A DNA stretch of 59,273 nt from Candidatus Westeberhardia cardiocondylae (GCA_024648765.1 JABYQC010000001.1:341000-400272); one strand, 5' to 3'; shown: positions 21,422 through 31,705, counted from the first letter of the stretch. Notes: generated by a model from the letters alone, not told the origin. Made by a program: numbers and translations.

Positions 21422-22342
21422 TTGACTATGAAATATAATATTTTTGAGGTTATCAAACTGGACAAATTAAAAATTGTAATACAATATTTATTACCCAAAC
21501 ATTTACTCACAAAATTATTTGGATGGATAGCTACGCAACAAGGTGGATGGATTACACGATTAGCAATATTAATATTCATACGAATATATAATATAAAAAT
21601 GTACGAAGCACAACAGCAAGATATTAGTACATATTTAACCTTTAATGATTTTTTTACAAGATCGTTAAAAAACAATTCTAGGCCTATAGATCATGATCCA
21701 TCACTGCTAGTATTTCCAGCAGATGGAAAAATTTTACAATTTGGACAAATAAAATCTGGTTATTTATTGCAAGCAAAAGAGCATTATTATACATTAGAAA
21801 CATTGTTAGCTAGAAAAGACTCAATTACAGAAATATTTAATCAAGGACATTTCATTACTACTTATATATCACCAGGAGATTATCATCGTATACATATGCC
21901 GTGTAATGGAATACTAAAAGAAATGGTGTATATTCCCGGAGAACTTTTTTCTGTTAATCCCATCACTACTATTAATATCCCAAATATATTTGCAAAAAAT
22001 GAAAGAGTAATTTGCATATTCGATACTAATTTTGGGATTATGGCACAAATTTTAATAGGAGCTATAATTGTGGGGGGTATAGAAACTATATGGCAGGGAA
22101 ATATTACTCCACCACATGGAGAAAACATTAAATTTTGGACATATTCACAAAAAAATGCAACTGATGCAGTAATATTACTAAAAGGACAAGAAATGGGAAA
22201 ATTCCATTTAGGATCTACTGTTATTAATGTATTTGAAAATAATAAAATACAATTTAATAATCATATACATATTAATTATACTGCTAAAGTTGGACAATAT
22301 TTAGCAAAAGGAATACAAATAAAAAAACATTTTTTACTTTGA
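21422..22342 (+). CDS. psd: Phosphatidylserine decarboxylase proenzyme
   Basis: Inner-membrane enzyme converting phosphatidylserine to phosphatidylethanolamine; it self-cleaves to form a pyruvoyl group. The cleavage motif LGST is present (near residue 269), as are PADGKILQFG, YHRIHMPCNG, FARNERV-like FAKNERVICIFDT, and GSIETVW-like GGIETIW. The open frame begins at TTG 21422; the ATG at 21428 (MKYNIFEV) is equally possible. The E. coli C-terminal acidic extension is missing. It is followed after 33 bases by mscM, conserving the psd-mscM operon. Confidence 0.96.
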   Translation: MTMKYNIFEVIKLDKLKIVIQYLLPKHLLTKLFGWIATQQGGWITRLAILIFIRIYNIKMYEAQQQDISTYLTFNDFFTRSLKNNSRPIDHDPSLLVFPADGKILQFGQIKSGYLLQAKEHYYTLETLLARKDSITEIFNQGHFITTYISPGDYHRIHMPCNGILKEMVYIPGELFSVNPITTINIPNIFAKNERVICIFDTNFGIMAQILIGAIIVGGIETIWQGNITPPHGENIKFWTYSQKNATDAVILLKGQEMGKFHLGSTVINVFENNKIQFNNHIHINYTAKVGQYLAKGIQIKKHFLL

Positions 22343-22375
22343 TATTACAACACAAACTAAACGTTATGAGAGAAA

Positions 22376-25300
22376 ATGATCTTACATAGCATTATTCATA
22401 TAATTTTTTTATTATATTTATATTTATCAATATTTTTACTAGAAATAACAAAAAAATATGAAATAGAAAAAGATCATAACATCCAAAAAAAAATTGTAAA
22501 AATTCTACATTATAAAACAAATAATAATGATATTTTTAAAATACAAGAAAATGCAACATTATCAGAACAAATAAATAAATACAACAAAGAAAAAACAACT
22601 AATACTTCAATAAAAGATAATAATTCAAAAAATATTACCCAAAAAAATAAAACAACAAATATTAATCTCAAAAAAAACAGAAAAAAAAACTTCAAAAATA
22701 CAAATATAGTCAAAAATAAATATTATCATAATTATTGTATTATTAAAAATAAAAATTATTTACAATATTATAAAAATTTTATACAAAAAATCAATAAATT
22801 AGAAAAAAAATTCAAAATATTATCCAATAAACATACACAAATATTACAAAAAAACACACAAGAAAATGCATTACAAAAAACAAACAGAAAAAAAACACCA
22901 TACAATCAATTAATACCTAATATACTACAAGCTAAAAAAAATCACATACTTTTCTCGTTATTAAATAAACAATTTTTCACAATACATAATATGTATGTAA
23001 AACAAAAAAAAACATCTTTACAAATTTTAGAAATATTCAAAATATTAGACATACTCCGAGAACAAACAAAATGGATCAATTTTTCTTCAACATTAAATGA
23101 GATTTTATATACAAAAATATCAAAAAAATTGCCAAAAACTCAAAATATACATAACATTAATATTGACATACAAAACACAAAAACCAAAAAAACATACTAT
23201 ACACAAAAAATACAAAAAAACTTCACAAATCTGCAGAAAAAAAACAAAAAAAAAATCTTTTTATATATATCAAAACAAAAAAATTTATTTGATAAACAAT
23301 ACAATATACACAAAAAAATACCTTATTTTTTACTAAACGGATACAATATTCAAATTTTAGAATTAATAAAACTAAAAATCATTAATAACCAACTTCAAGA
23401 AAAAATAAAAGAAATACAAGCAATATTGCATCGATATCTATTTTGGATACCAAATGTTTCCCCAATAAATTTTGTATTTTTTTACCATGTATTTCAGGAT
23501 TTACAAAAACTATTTCAAAAGAATATCATACAACAACTATGCATATCATGTAAAAATATTATCGCAAAAAAAGAATTTTTTGTTTTAGTATTGATTATAT
23601 GTATCATAATTACCTTAAAACTTAGTTCACATAATCATTATAATAATTTTTTAAAACAATCCAGTAAAAAAGTTGGAAAAGTAAATCAAGATCATTTTTC
23701 TTTAACATTATACAATATATTTTACTCTATATTAATGTCATTGCCATACCCAACATTATTGGCAATACTAGGTTATACATTAAAAAAAAACTATCCATAT
23801 TCTATAATAACATCCATAGGAGAAGGTATTATAATATCTGCACCAATACTATTAATCTATATTATATCTATATATTTATCTTACCCTAAAGGACTTTTTT
23901 TAATTCATTTCAATTGGTCTTATAAAAAAATTAAAAAATCTTTACATTATTGTAAAATATTTATTAATATTATTATTCCGTTAATTATTTTATTAGAAAC
24001 TTTTAATAACTATAATAATAATGAATTTTCTGACACTTTAGAAAGATTATCATTTATACTATTATGTACATGTTTAACTGTAACAAAAATAAATTTGAAA
24101 AATGTAGGAATACTAATATATTTAAACAAAAATAGCAACCAAAACCATATAATTAACCACTTATTATGGAATATAATCATCTACTCTCCTATTATACTAA
24201 TAATAACTGCTTGCCTAGGACACTTATTTACCGCGAAAATTTTATTAATACATTTAGAAATTTCAATATTTATTTGGTTATTATTACTTATAATTTATTA
24301 TACTATTCGTAGATGGATGTTTATTCACAGAAGAAGAATAGCATTTGAAAGAGCAAAAAAAAGAAGAGCAAAAATGTTAGCTCAAAGGGCGAAAAAAGAC
24401 AAAACACTATCAGAATCGCAACTTAATAAAGCTGCTGATGAAGTTGATAAAAAAATATTAGATTTAGATACTATCAGTGCACAATCACTAGAATTAATTC
24501 GATCAGTATTAACACTCATTTCACTTGTATTAATTATTTTTTTATGGTCTGATTTACATTCAACATTTTTTTTCTTAGAAAATATTACTTTATGGGAAGT
24601 TACTTCAAATAACATACAAAACATCAATCATATTCAACCAATAACATTAAATACTATATTAATTACTATTTTAATTTTTATAATTACTTCGCAAATTGTT
24701 AGAAATCTGCCAGCATTACTAGAATTAACTTTATTACAACATCTAAATTTAGCGCCTGGAACAGGATACGCTATAACTACTTTGACTAAATATAGTCTAA
24801 TGCTATTAGGATGCATAACAGGATTTGCAATCATAGGAATTGAATGGTCAACATTACAATGGCTAATTGCAGCACTAGGAGTAGGTTTAGGATTTGGATT
24901 ACAAGAAATCTTTGCAAATTTTATATCTGGATTAATGATACTATTTGAAAAACCTATTCGTATTGGTGACACTGTTACAATTCGCAAATTAACTGGAAAT
25001 ATAACAAAAATTAACATTCGAGCAACTACTATAACAGATTGGGACAAAAAAGAAATTATTGTCCCGAATAAAGCTTTTATTACAGAACAATTCACTAACT
25101 GGTCTTTATCAGATACTATTACAAGAATTGTATTAAATATACCAGCTCCTCCACATGCAAATATGAAACAAATTATAAAGATAATTTTAAAAGCAGCTAA
25201 TTCTTGTCCATTAATAATTCGTTCTCCAAAACCAGAAGTATTTCTTGTAGACTTACATAAAGGAATACCATTTTTTGAATTACGCATATATGTTGCAGAG

Positions 25301-25453
25301 ATGCGGCACCGTATGCCAATTAGACATCAAATACATACAAAAATAATTAAAAATTACAAAAAATTTGGCATAGAATTACCATACCAACCAATACAATTTA
25401 TAAATCCGGCCATATTATCAGAAAAATTTTCCAGAAACCCCTATTCTAAATAA
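22376..25453 (+). CDS. mscM: Large MscS-family mechanosensitive channel MscM (YjeP)
   Basis: Osmotic-emergency channel of the inner membrane. It has 1025 residues (E. coli 1107). It begins with a signal-like hydrophobic segment (about 1-24), then about 375 residues of Lys/Asn-rich, coiled-coil-like periplasmic domain with little conservation. Multiple membrane helices follow from about residue 400, then a strongly conserved end. RRWMFIHRRRIAFERAK, ISAQSLELIRSVL, the pore-lining GVGLGFGLQEIFANFISG, and the beta domain EKPIRIGDTVTIR...IIVPNKAFITEQ match YjeP rather than MscS or MscK. It is the distal gene of the psd operon. Confidence 0.94.
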   Translation: MILHSIIHIIFLLYLYLSIFLLEITKKYEIEKDHNIQKKIVKILHYKTNNNDIFKIQENATLSEQINKYNKEKTTNTSIKDNNSKNITQKNKTTNINLKKNRKKNFKNTNIVKNKYYHNYCIIKNKNYLQYYKNFIQKINKLEKKFKILSNKHTQILQKNTQENALQKTNRKKTPYNQLIPNILQAKKNHILFSLLNKQFFTIHNMYVKQKKTSLQILEIFKILDILREQTKWINFSSTLNEILYTKISKKLPKTQNIHNINIDIQNTKTKKTYYTQKIQKNFTNLQKKNKKKIFLYISKQKNLFDKQYNIHKKIPYFLLNGYNIQILELIKLKIINNQLQEKIKEIQAILHRYLFWIPNVSPINFVFFYHVFQDLQKLFQKNIIQQLCISCKNIIAKKEFFVLVLIICIIITLKLSSHNHYNNFLKQSSKKVGKVNQDHFSLTLYNIFYSILMSLPYPTLLAILGYTLKKNYPYSIITSIGEGIIISAPILLIYIISIYLSYPKGLFLIHFNWSYKKIKKSLHYCKIFINIIIPLIILLETFNNYNNNEFSDTLERLSFILLCTCLTVTKINLKNVGILIYLNKNSNQNHIINHLLWNIIIYSPIILIITACLGHLFTAKILLIHLEISIFIWLLLLIIYYTIRRWMFIHRRRIAFERAKKRRAKMLAQRAKKDKTLSESQLNKAADEVDKKILDLDTISAQSLELIRSVLTLISLVLIIFLWSDLHSTFFFLENITLWEVTSNNIQNINHIQPITLNTILITILIFIITSQIVRNLPALLELTLLQHLNLAPGTGYAITTLTKYSLMLLGCITGFAIIGIEWSTLQWLIAALGVGLGFGLQEIFANFISGLMILFEKPIRIGDTVTIRKLTGNITKINIRATTITDWDKKEIIVPNKAFITEQFTNWSLSDTITRIVLNIPAPPHANMKQIIKIILKAANSCPLIIRSPKPEVFLVDLHKGIPFFELRIYVAEMRHRMPIRHQIHTKIIKNYKKFGIELPYQPIQFINPAILSEKFSRNPYSK

Positions 25454-26037
25454 AAATACACAAACATATAATAAAACCATTAAAACAAAAAAATCACATT
25501 ACAACATTATAAATTATTATTCTTATTAAATTTCATAATAATATAAAATAAAAACTAAATTTACACTTGTATAAAAATATACCAATAATATTTATAAGTA
25601 AAAATTTTATCAAATATATAATCATCTAAAATTATGTTATCAACACAATATATAAATTTTATTCACCAAATATTGCAACATATCATCCAATAAATTATAC
25701 AAAAAATATTTCAAATTTATATAAAATTACTATCACATATAACATAATAAAATTTATATACAAAAAATATATATATAAAATTTCACAAACAATTTTCTAA
25801 TAAATTTAGATAAAAATAAAAAATATTTATGTATATTGCAAAATAATACAATTATAAAAATTGTTTATACAGTTAAATATTAAACATCATACAATATATA
25901 ATTTTATCATTATACAATAAAAATAAAATAAATATATTGAATAAACAAAATAATTAATAAATTTCAATATTTATATAAAATATCCATCAAGAAAATTTCT
26001 TGATACTACTTACCTGTTACTATAACAATATATTATA
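25454..26037. other. Convergent spacer between mscM and rplS
   Basis: 584 bases of A/T-rich sequence between convergent genes. A short perfect inverted repeat near the rplS end is listed separately as a terminator candidate. Nothing else is recognisable. Confidence 0.5.
25986..26004 (-). terminator. Candidate terminator hairpin downstream of rplS
   Basis: ATCAAGA and TCTTGAT form a 7-bp stem around a 5-base loop, 33 bases beyond the rplS stop codon on the minus strand. It lies at the end of the rpsP-trmD-rplS unit. The following sequence on that strand (GGATATTTTATA) is only weakly U-rich, so the call is tentative. Confidence 0.35.
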
Positions 26038-26391
26038 TTAATTGGAAAAAAATCTTTCTTTAATTCGTGCTTTTTTCCCTATTCTACCTCTTAAGTAATA
26101 TAATTTTGCTCTACGAGTCATCCCATATCTTTTTATTTCAATACTAAAAATTACCGGAGAATGTAATTGGAACACACGTTCAATACCTTCTCCATTAGAA
26201 ATTTTTCGCAAAGTAAAAGAAGAATTCAATCCACGATTTTTCATAGCAATTACCAAACCTTCAAACATTTGCAATCTCCTTTTCATTCCTTCAACTACCC
26301 AAACTTTAACACTTAAAAAATCCCCAGAACGAAAATTTATTTTGTCATATTTCATTTGTTTTTTTTCAATTTTTTTTATAATATTTTGCAT
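26038..26391 (-). CDS. rplS: 50S ribosomal protein L19
   Basis: Large-subunit protein at the 30S-50S interface. It has 117 residues (E. coli 115). [42 protein letters not shown] and [17 protein letters not shown] match throughout. It is the last gene of the minus-strand unit rpsP-trmD-rplS, as in E. coli except that rimM is gone. Confidence 0.97.
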   Translation of the reverse strand: MQNIIKKIEKKQMKYDKINFRSGDFLSVKVWVVEGMKRRLQMFEGLVIAMKNRGLNSSFTLRKISNGEGIERVFQLHSPVIFSIEIKRYGMTRRAKLYYLRGRIGKKARIKERFFSN

Positions 26392-26437
26392 AAAATCACC
26401 AACATTACAAAATTATATATAATCATATCCAGTTATA

Positions 26438-27188
26438 TCACAATTTATACAATAATCTTTTGAAATAATCCTTTTTACCTTGATAAAATAACATTTTCTG
26501 CTCATATGTTAAAGATAAATCATTAAATATCTCCGGTCTCCTTAACCATGTCCTTAATAAAGATTGTTGCAATCGCCAAAGAAAAATCTTTCTATGATTT
26601 CCAGATAATAAAATAGAAGGTACTGAAATATTATTAAAATATCTTGGGACGAGTATAACATGGAAATCCTAATAATCCATTTACAAAAGAATCTTCTAAT
26701 AAAGAAGACCTATTTTTTAAAACTCCAGGAATATATCTAGAAATTGCATCAATTAACACCATTGCTGCTAATTCCCCCCCAGTTAATACATAATCACCTA
26801 TGGACCACTCTTCATCAACTTCGGTTAATATTAATCTTTCGTCAATACCTTTATATCTACCACATATTAAAATAATCTTCTTATACTTCGATAATTTCAA
26901 AACACCATTTTGATTAAGTTTATAACCCTGCGGAGAAAGGTAAATGACTTTCCCCCCTGTAATATAATTTTTAGCAGAAAGAATTGCTAATTTCAAAGGA
27001 TTTGCTAACATAAGCATACCCCCACCACCACCATATGGTCTATCATCCACAGTAGAATTATTAGAAAAATCTCTAGGATTCCAATATGTTATTTTTAACA
27101 AATTATTTTTTACAGCTTTTCCAATAATCCCATAATCTGTAATAGCACGAAACATTTCTGGAAATAAAGTAATAATACAAATGTGCAT
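26438..27188 (-). pseudogene. trmD: tRNA (guanine-N1)-methyltransferase TrmD, frameshifted near the C-terminal third
   Basis: TrmD makes m1G37, which prevents +1 frameshifting. The start at 27188 gives [20 protein letters not shown] as in E. coli; 14 further upstream codons are open. The frame holds the SAM-binding trefoil-knot ([35 protein letters not shown]) and EDSF, then stops in YTRPKIF at 26634. Removing one base from the run AAAA (plus 26636-26639) restores NNISVPSILLSGNH, WRLQQSLLRTWLRRPE and so on to a stop at 26438-26440. This gives about 249 residues (E. coli 255) with exact spacing. The downstream frame is undecayed, so the lesion is recent, corrected, or a sequencing error. The truncated protein lacks the C-terminal domain that completes the active site. 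Confidence 0.88.
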
Positions 27189-27451
27189 ACATTCACCATA
27201 AAACACAAAAATAAAAGATTTAACATACAAAAAATCAAACTAAAAATATGCAGAATATATTTAAAACATTGATATTTCTATACAAACATCAATGCAAAAT
27301 AACAGAAAACTAGAATACTAAACGCAGTCACAAAAATTATTACATAATATATATAAAATTATGTAATATAAAAACAACAACATCACTATCAAAACAACAA
27401 AAATATAAATATAAAAATTTTATAATAAATATTTACAAAAATAAAATATTC

Positions 27452-27700
27452 TTAATCATTTTTCCTAAATTTCTTAATCAAAAAAGAAACTCTTTTTGAA
27501 ATTTTTGCTCCCTGATTGATCCAATATTGTAATCTATCAATATACAAATACATTCCTTTTGATACATTCTGAGAAAAAGGATCAAAAAATCCTACACGTT
27601 CAATAAAACGACCATCACGAGGATTTCTTTTATCTGCAACAACAACCAAATAAAAAGGATGATTCTTATGACCTCTTCTAGATAAACGAATCTTAATCAT
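27452..27700 (-). CDS. rpsP: 30S ribosomal protein S16
   Basis: The 82 residues equal the E. coli length. IRLSRRGHKNHPFYLVVVA, RDGRFIERVGFFDP and the C-terminal RVSFLIKKF are clear. It is the first gene of the rpsP-trmD-rplS unit. The 220 bases between it and trmD once held rimM and now contain nothing recognisable. In E. coli this unit points the same way as aroF-tyrA; here it points away, which indicates an inversion. Confidence 0.97.
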   Translation of the reverse strand: MIKIRLSRRGHKNHPFYLVVVADKRNPRDGRFIERVGFFDPFSQNVSKGMYLYIDRLQYWINQGAKISKRVSFLIKKFRKND

Positions 27701-28063
27701 GATATATCTTCCATAATAATAAAATATTTTAACATTATAATATATTCGTAAATTTTTCTCAATATTTTATAATATTTATGCTTGTATGATAAATATTAAA
27801 ATTATACATATATTATAATACAAAAAAATATTCCAGAAGATATAAGAAATAAAAACAAATATTAAATATTACATACATATATGTAAAACTTCATCAATAT
27901 TTATTCTTCTACACACAAAATTCCTGAAAATTTTTATATAATGATTAATATTAAATTCTATATATATTCCTAGAAAATTGTTACTTAATATGTTAGTATC
28001 TATTAACGAATTGTTATAGATAAAATTTTATATTCTAATATCAAGATCAACAAGGTAAATACC
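27701..28063. other. Divergent spacer between rpsP and aroF
   Basis: 363 bases. It probably holds both promoters and an inversion endpoint (ffh would follow in one direction, yfiB/yfiN/yfiR in the other). A stretch around 27983-28030 (TTACTTAATATGTTAGTATC followed by TTGTTATAGATAAAATT) could be an aroF promoter, but A/T bias makes this unreliable. An AAGG ribosome-binding site precedes the aroF ATG. Confidence 0.4.
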
Positions 28064-29104
28064 ATGAATAACAAAAAAAATAATACCTTTTATAATAATG
28101 AAACAACAATAATAACTCCAAAAAAACTTAAAAAAAATTTACCCATAAATAAAAATAATGAAGAGTTCATTTATCAATCAAGAAACACTATAAAAAATAT
28201 CATCCATGGAAAAGAATCTAAAATTTTGATAATATGTGGACCATGTTCTATTCATGATACCAATTCCGCAATTGATTATGCACATCATTTATATAAACTT
28301 TCTAACAAAATAAAAGAAAAAATATATTTAGTAATGCGAACATACTTTGAAAAACCAAGAACAACAGTAGGTTGGAAAGGGTTTATTAACGATCCATATA
28401 TAGATGATTCTTATAATATCGAACAAGGATTACATATGGCTCGTGCATTATTATTACAATTAACTGACATGAAAATACCATTGGCAACAGAAGCATTAGA
28501 TATAATTACTCCACAATATTTAAGTGACCTTTTTAGTTGGAGTGCTATTGGAGCTAGAACCAGTGAATCACAAATACATAGAGAAATGGCTTCTGGATTA
28601 CCCATGCCTATTGGGTTTAAAAACAACACAGATGGCAATATAGATGCTGCAATCAACTCTATCATATCTTCTTCACAAAAACATTGTTACCTTGGAATTA
28701 ACCAAAATGGGCAAATTTGTACCATAAAAACACAAGGAAATCCTAATAGTCATATAATACTTCGCGGAGGATATAAGCCTAATTATCATACAGAAGATAT
28801 TGCACAATGTACAAAAAAAATCTTAAAAGCAAATCTTCAAACATCTATCATGATCGATTGCAGTCATGGTAATTCTAACAAAAATTATAAAAAACAAGAA
28901 CTAGTAGCTAAATCTGTATTAAAAAACATCAAAAACAAAAAATATCCTATCATTGGAATCATGTTAGAAAGTCATATACACGAAGGGAATCAACCAGCAA
29001 ATATAAACAAAAAACAAATGAAATACGGTGTGTCAATCACCGATGCTTGTATAAATTGGGAAAATACAGAAAAAATAATTTTACAATTCTATAATGAATT
29101 ATAA
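28064..29104 (+). CDS. aroF: DAHP synthase, AroF-type (Tyr-regulated family)
   Basis: Condenses phosphoenolpyruvate and erythrose-4-phosphate, the first step of the shikimate pathway. It has 346 residues (E. coli 356). CGPCSIHD (metal Cys61), FEKPRTTVGWKG, GARTSESQIHREMASG, CSHGNSNK, HEGNQ and ITDACI carry the active-site residues. The N-terminal Asn pair and the Pro of ITPQYL, positions where feedback-resistant mutations occur in the AroF/AroG family, are conserved, so tyrosine inhibition may persist. The paralog is assigned from its place directly before tyrA and from DLFSWSAIGAR. Confidence 0.95.
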   Translation: MNNKKNNTFYNNETTIITPKKLKKNLPINKNNEEFIYQSRNTIKNIIHGKESKILIICGPCSIHDTNSAIDYAHHLYKLSNKIKEKIYLVMRTYFEKPRTTVGWKGFINDPYIDDSYNIEQGLHMARALLLQLTDMKIPLATEALDIITPQYLSDLFSWSAIGARTSESQIHREMASGLPMPIGFKNNTDGNIDAAINSIISSSQKHCYLGINQNGQICTIKTQGNPNSHIILRGGYKPNYHTEDIAQCTKKILKANLQTSIMIDCSHGNSNKNYKKQELVAKSVLKNIKNKKYPIIGIMLESHIHEGNQPANINKKQMKYGVSITDACINWENTEKIILQFYNEL

Positions 29105-29129
29105 ATAAAAAAATTTGGAAAATAAACAC

Positions 29130-30242
29130 ATGAGAGAAGAAATCAATAACTTAAGAAAAAAAATAGATAAAATAGATACGTCCTTAATTACATTAGTACA
29201 TCAACGTATACTTGTTACAAAAAAAATTGGAAAAGTAAAAAAAAAATACAAATTACCTATATATGATGCTACAAGAGAACAACAAATACTACATGATAGA
29301 AAAAAATATGCAAAAACATTACAAATCACACCGCATTTCATAGAAAATATATTTAATTCTCTTCTCAAAGAATCTTATATAAATGAAGAAAATATAGGAT
29401 TTTCAAAACTAAAAAAAAATTTTGGATCCATAGTAATTATCGGTGGACACGGGAAAATGGGTAATTTTTTTAAACGTATGCTATCCTTATCTGGATATCA
29501 AGTAATTCCATTTGGTAGAAACGATTGGGAACAATCTAATACATTATTAGCTAATGCTTCTATGATAATTATTAGCGTTCCAATAAATACAACAAAAGAA
29601 ACAATACAACAACTTCCCAAACTACAAAAAAATTGCATTTTGATAGATTTGACATCTATAAAACATATTCCCTTACAAACCATGTTAGACATACATGATG
29701 GCCCAGTACTTGGTTTACATCCTATGTTTAATCCAAATATTAGTACACCAATTAAACAAACCATGATCTATTGTCACGGAAGACACAAAGATTCTTATCA
29801 ATGGGTATTAGAGCAAATAAAACTATGGGGTATCAACTTATATCCAATGGATTCTTTGGAACATGACCAATATATGCTATTAGTACAATCATTACGACAT
29901 TTTATACACTTTTCGCATGGTATGTTTTTACAAGAACAAAATATTGATTTACAAAAACTACAAAATGTTGCATCACCAATTTATCACATAGAATTAATGA
30001 TGATAGCAAGACTATTTCATCAAGATCCAAAATTATGTTATGATATTATTACATCATCACAAAATAGTATTACAATAATCAATTTATACATCAAATACAT
30101 TAATCAAGTAAAAACATTAATTCAAGAAACAAAAGAAAAAAAGAAATTTATAAAAAAATTTGAAAAAATACAAAACTGGTTAGGAAAATATGCAAAAAAA
30201 TTAATAATAAATAGTGATAAAATATTACATACCATAAAATAA
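29130..30242 (+). CDS. tyrA: Bifunctional chorismate mutase/prephenate dehydrogenase
   Basis: Converts chorismate to prephenate and then, with NAD, to 4-hydroxyphenylpyruvate, the precursor of tyrosine. The ATG at 29130 aligns with the E. coli start (370 residues; E. coli 373); an upstream TTG at 29115 is also open. Chorismate mutase domain is about 1-90. The NAD-binding GGHGKMG follows, then VLGLHPMF (catalytic His), the histidines of EHDQ and LRHF (the latter linked to tyrosine inhibition), and ARLFHQDP (prephenate-binding Arg). It lies 25 bases after aroF, forming the aroF-tyrA operon. The pheA gene, its E. coli neighbour, is gone. Confidence 0.96.
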   Translation: MREEINNLRKKIDKIDTSLITLVHQRILVTKKIGKVKKKYKLPIYDATREQQILHDRKKYAKTLQITPHFIENIFNSLLKESYINEENIGFSKLKKNFGSIVIIGGHGKMGNFFKRMLSLSGYQVIPFGRNDWEQSNTLLANASMIIISVPINTTKETIQQLPKLQKNCILIDLTSIKHIPLQTMLDIHDGPVLGLHPMFNPNISTPIKQTMIYCHGRHKDSYQWVLEQIKLWGINLYPMDSLEHDQYMLLVQSLRHFIHFSHGMFLQEQNIDLQKLQNVASPIYHIELMMIARLFHQDPKLCYDIITSSQNSITIINLYIKYINQVKTLIQETKEKKKFIKKFEKIQNWLGKYAKKLIINSDKILHTIK

Positions 30243-30391
30243 ATAAAAAATAGAAAATGTTATTTAACAAATATTAAAAAATTTACTAAACATATTAATA
30301 TTTTAAGAAACCTATAAAATATTACAACAAGTAAATATTTGCAAATAATTAAAATTATATAATATGCTGCAGAAAAATATTTTAAAATATA

Positions 30392-31339
30392 ATGTTCATT
30401 AAGATTATTAACTCATTGCATAACAAAATAAGAATAGATAAAGCATTATCTATATTATTACCAAAATATTCAAGATCAAAAATAAAATCTTACATTTTAC
30501 AATCTTATATAACCAGTAATAATAAAATAATTAATTCTCCTAAAAAATATATATATGGAGGAGAAAACATCCAAATAAAAGTTCCTGAAGAAAATAAAAA
30601 TTTAAATCCTAAAAATATTAAACTAAATATTATTTATAACGATAATGAAATAGTTGCTATAAATAAACCAAACAATATGAGCGTATACCCAGGAAATGGT
30701 AAAGAAGAAGAAACCTTATTACATGCATTACTTTATCATTATCCTAAAATTTATCAAATTCCAAGAGCAGGAATAATTCACCGATTAGATAAAAATACTA
30801 CTGGAATTATGATAATAGCAAAAACTGCATTTATGCAAAATAAATTAACACAACTTATAAAAAACAAACAAATCATCAAAGAATACGAAGCTATTGTTAC
30901 AGGCAATATTATACAACATGGTAGTATTCATGCCCCCATTAAAAGACATCAAATCAGACGTACACAAATGACAGTACATGCAACAGGAAAACAATCTACT
31001 ACACATTATAATATTATTCGGTCATTTCCACATCACACATATATAAAAATATATCTAGAAACAGGAAGAACACATCAAATTCGTGTACATATGCAACATA
31101 TTAACCACCCAATTGTAGGAGATAAAATATATGGAAAATCATCTTGTCAAATAATACAAAAAATTTACAAACAATATAAAAAAAAACTTCTTTTTTTCAA
31201 TAGACAAGCATTACATGCCAAAAAAATAACTTTCAATCATCCTATTACACACAATACAATCACGCTACGTGCTCCATTGCCACATGATATATTATCACTA
31301 TTAAAAATACTTGACTTAAGCAATAAAAAAAAAACATAA
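30392..31339 (+). CDS. rluD: 23S rRNA pseudouridine synthase RluD
   Basis: Makes pseudouridines 1911/1915/1917 in helix 69 of 23S rRNA. It has 315 residues (E. coli 326). An N-terminal S4 RNA-binding domain (about 12-70) is followed by PRAGIIHRLDKNTTGIM with the catalytic Asp, then ETGRTHQIRVHM and NRQALHAKK. These elements fit RluD better than RluC. Genomic order tyrA-rluD-clpB agrees with E. coli after loss of pheA, raiA, bamD and pgeF at this place. Confidence 0.95.
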   Translation: MFIKIINSLHNKIRIDKALSILLPKYSRSKIKSYILQSYITSNNKIINSPKKYIYGGENIQIKVPEENKNLNPKNIKLNIIYNDNEIVAINKPNNMSVYPGNGKEEETLLHALLYHYPKIYQIPRAGIIHRLDKNTTGIMIIAKTAFMQNKLTQLIKNKQIIKEYEAIVTGNIIQHGSIHAPIKRHQIRRTQMTVHATGKQSTTHYNIIRSFPHHTYIKIYLETGRTHQIRVHMQHINHPIVGDKIYGKSSCQIIQKIYKQYKKKLLFFNRQALHAKKITFNHPITHNTITLRAPLPHDILSLLKILDLSNKKKT

Positions 31340-31705
31340 TTTTGTTACATACATATTTTATATATTCAAATATATTGTAAATAAATTTATAAATTATATA
31401 ATAAATATAAACAAAAATATGCAACATTAATTAAACAAATACAGAAATTTTGTACAAAATATAAAAATTTTCATTATTACACAATACATGTAAAATACAC
31501 ATAATTTCTTACATAATAAGAAAAAATACAATCAATACTACAACGTAATAAATACAAAATTTCACAATAATGTTAAATAAGTTAACAATAATCATTCAAT
31601 ATATTATCAAAAAGGATACTCATGTATATTATAAAATGTTATTATATACTACTACTACATCTGTCATTTATAATAAAATAAATATAAATATTAAAAAAAT
31701 AAAAT
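31340..31705. other. Spacer upstream of clpB with a possible relic start
   Basis: 366 bases. At 31612-31616 AAGGA precedes an ATG (31622) that opens a 19-codon reading frame ending in TAA at 31679-31681. It is in the same frame as clpB, whose own ATG at 31706 has no Shine-Dalgarno sequence. This could be the old clpB start after deletion of the N-domain, or a leader peptide allowing reinitiation. No sigma-32 promoter consensus is recognisable. Confidence 0.35.

Noticed and set aside
24634-25287. 217-codon ORF antisense to the mscM pore region
   Set aside because: It mirrors a strongly conserved coding segment on the plus strand and has no family-like motif; antisense open frames are expected over conserved membrane-protein codons.
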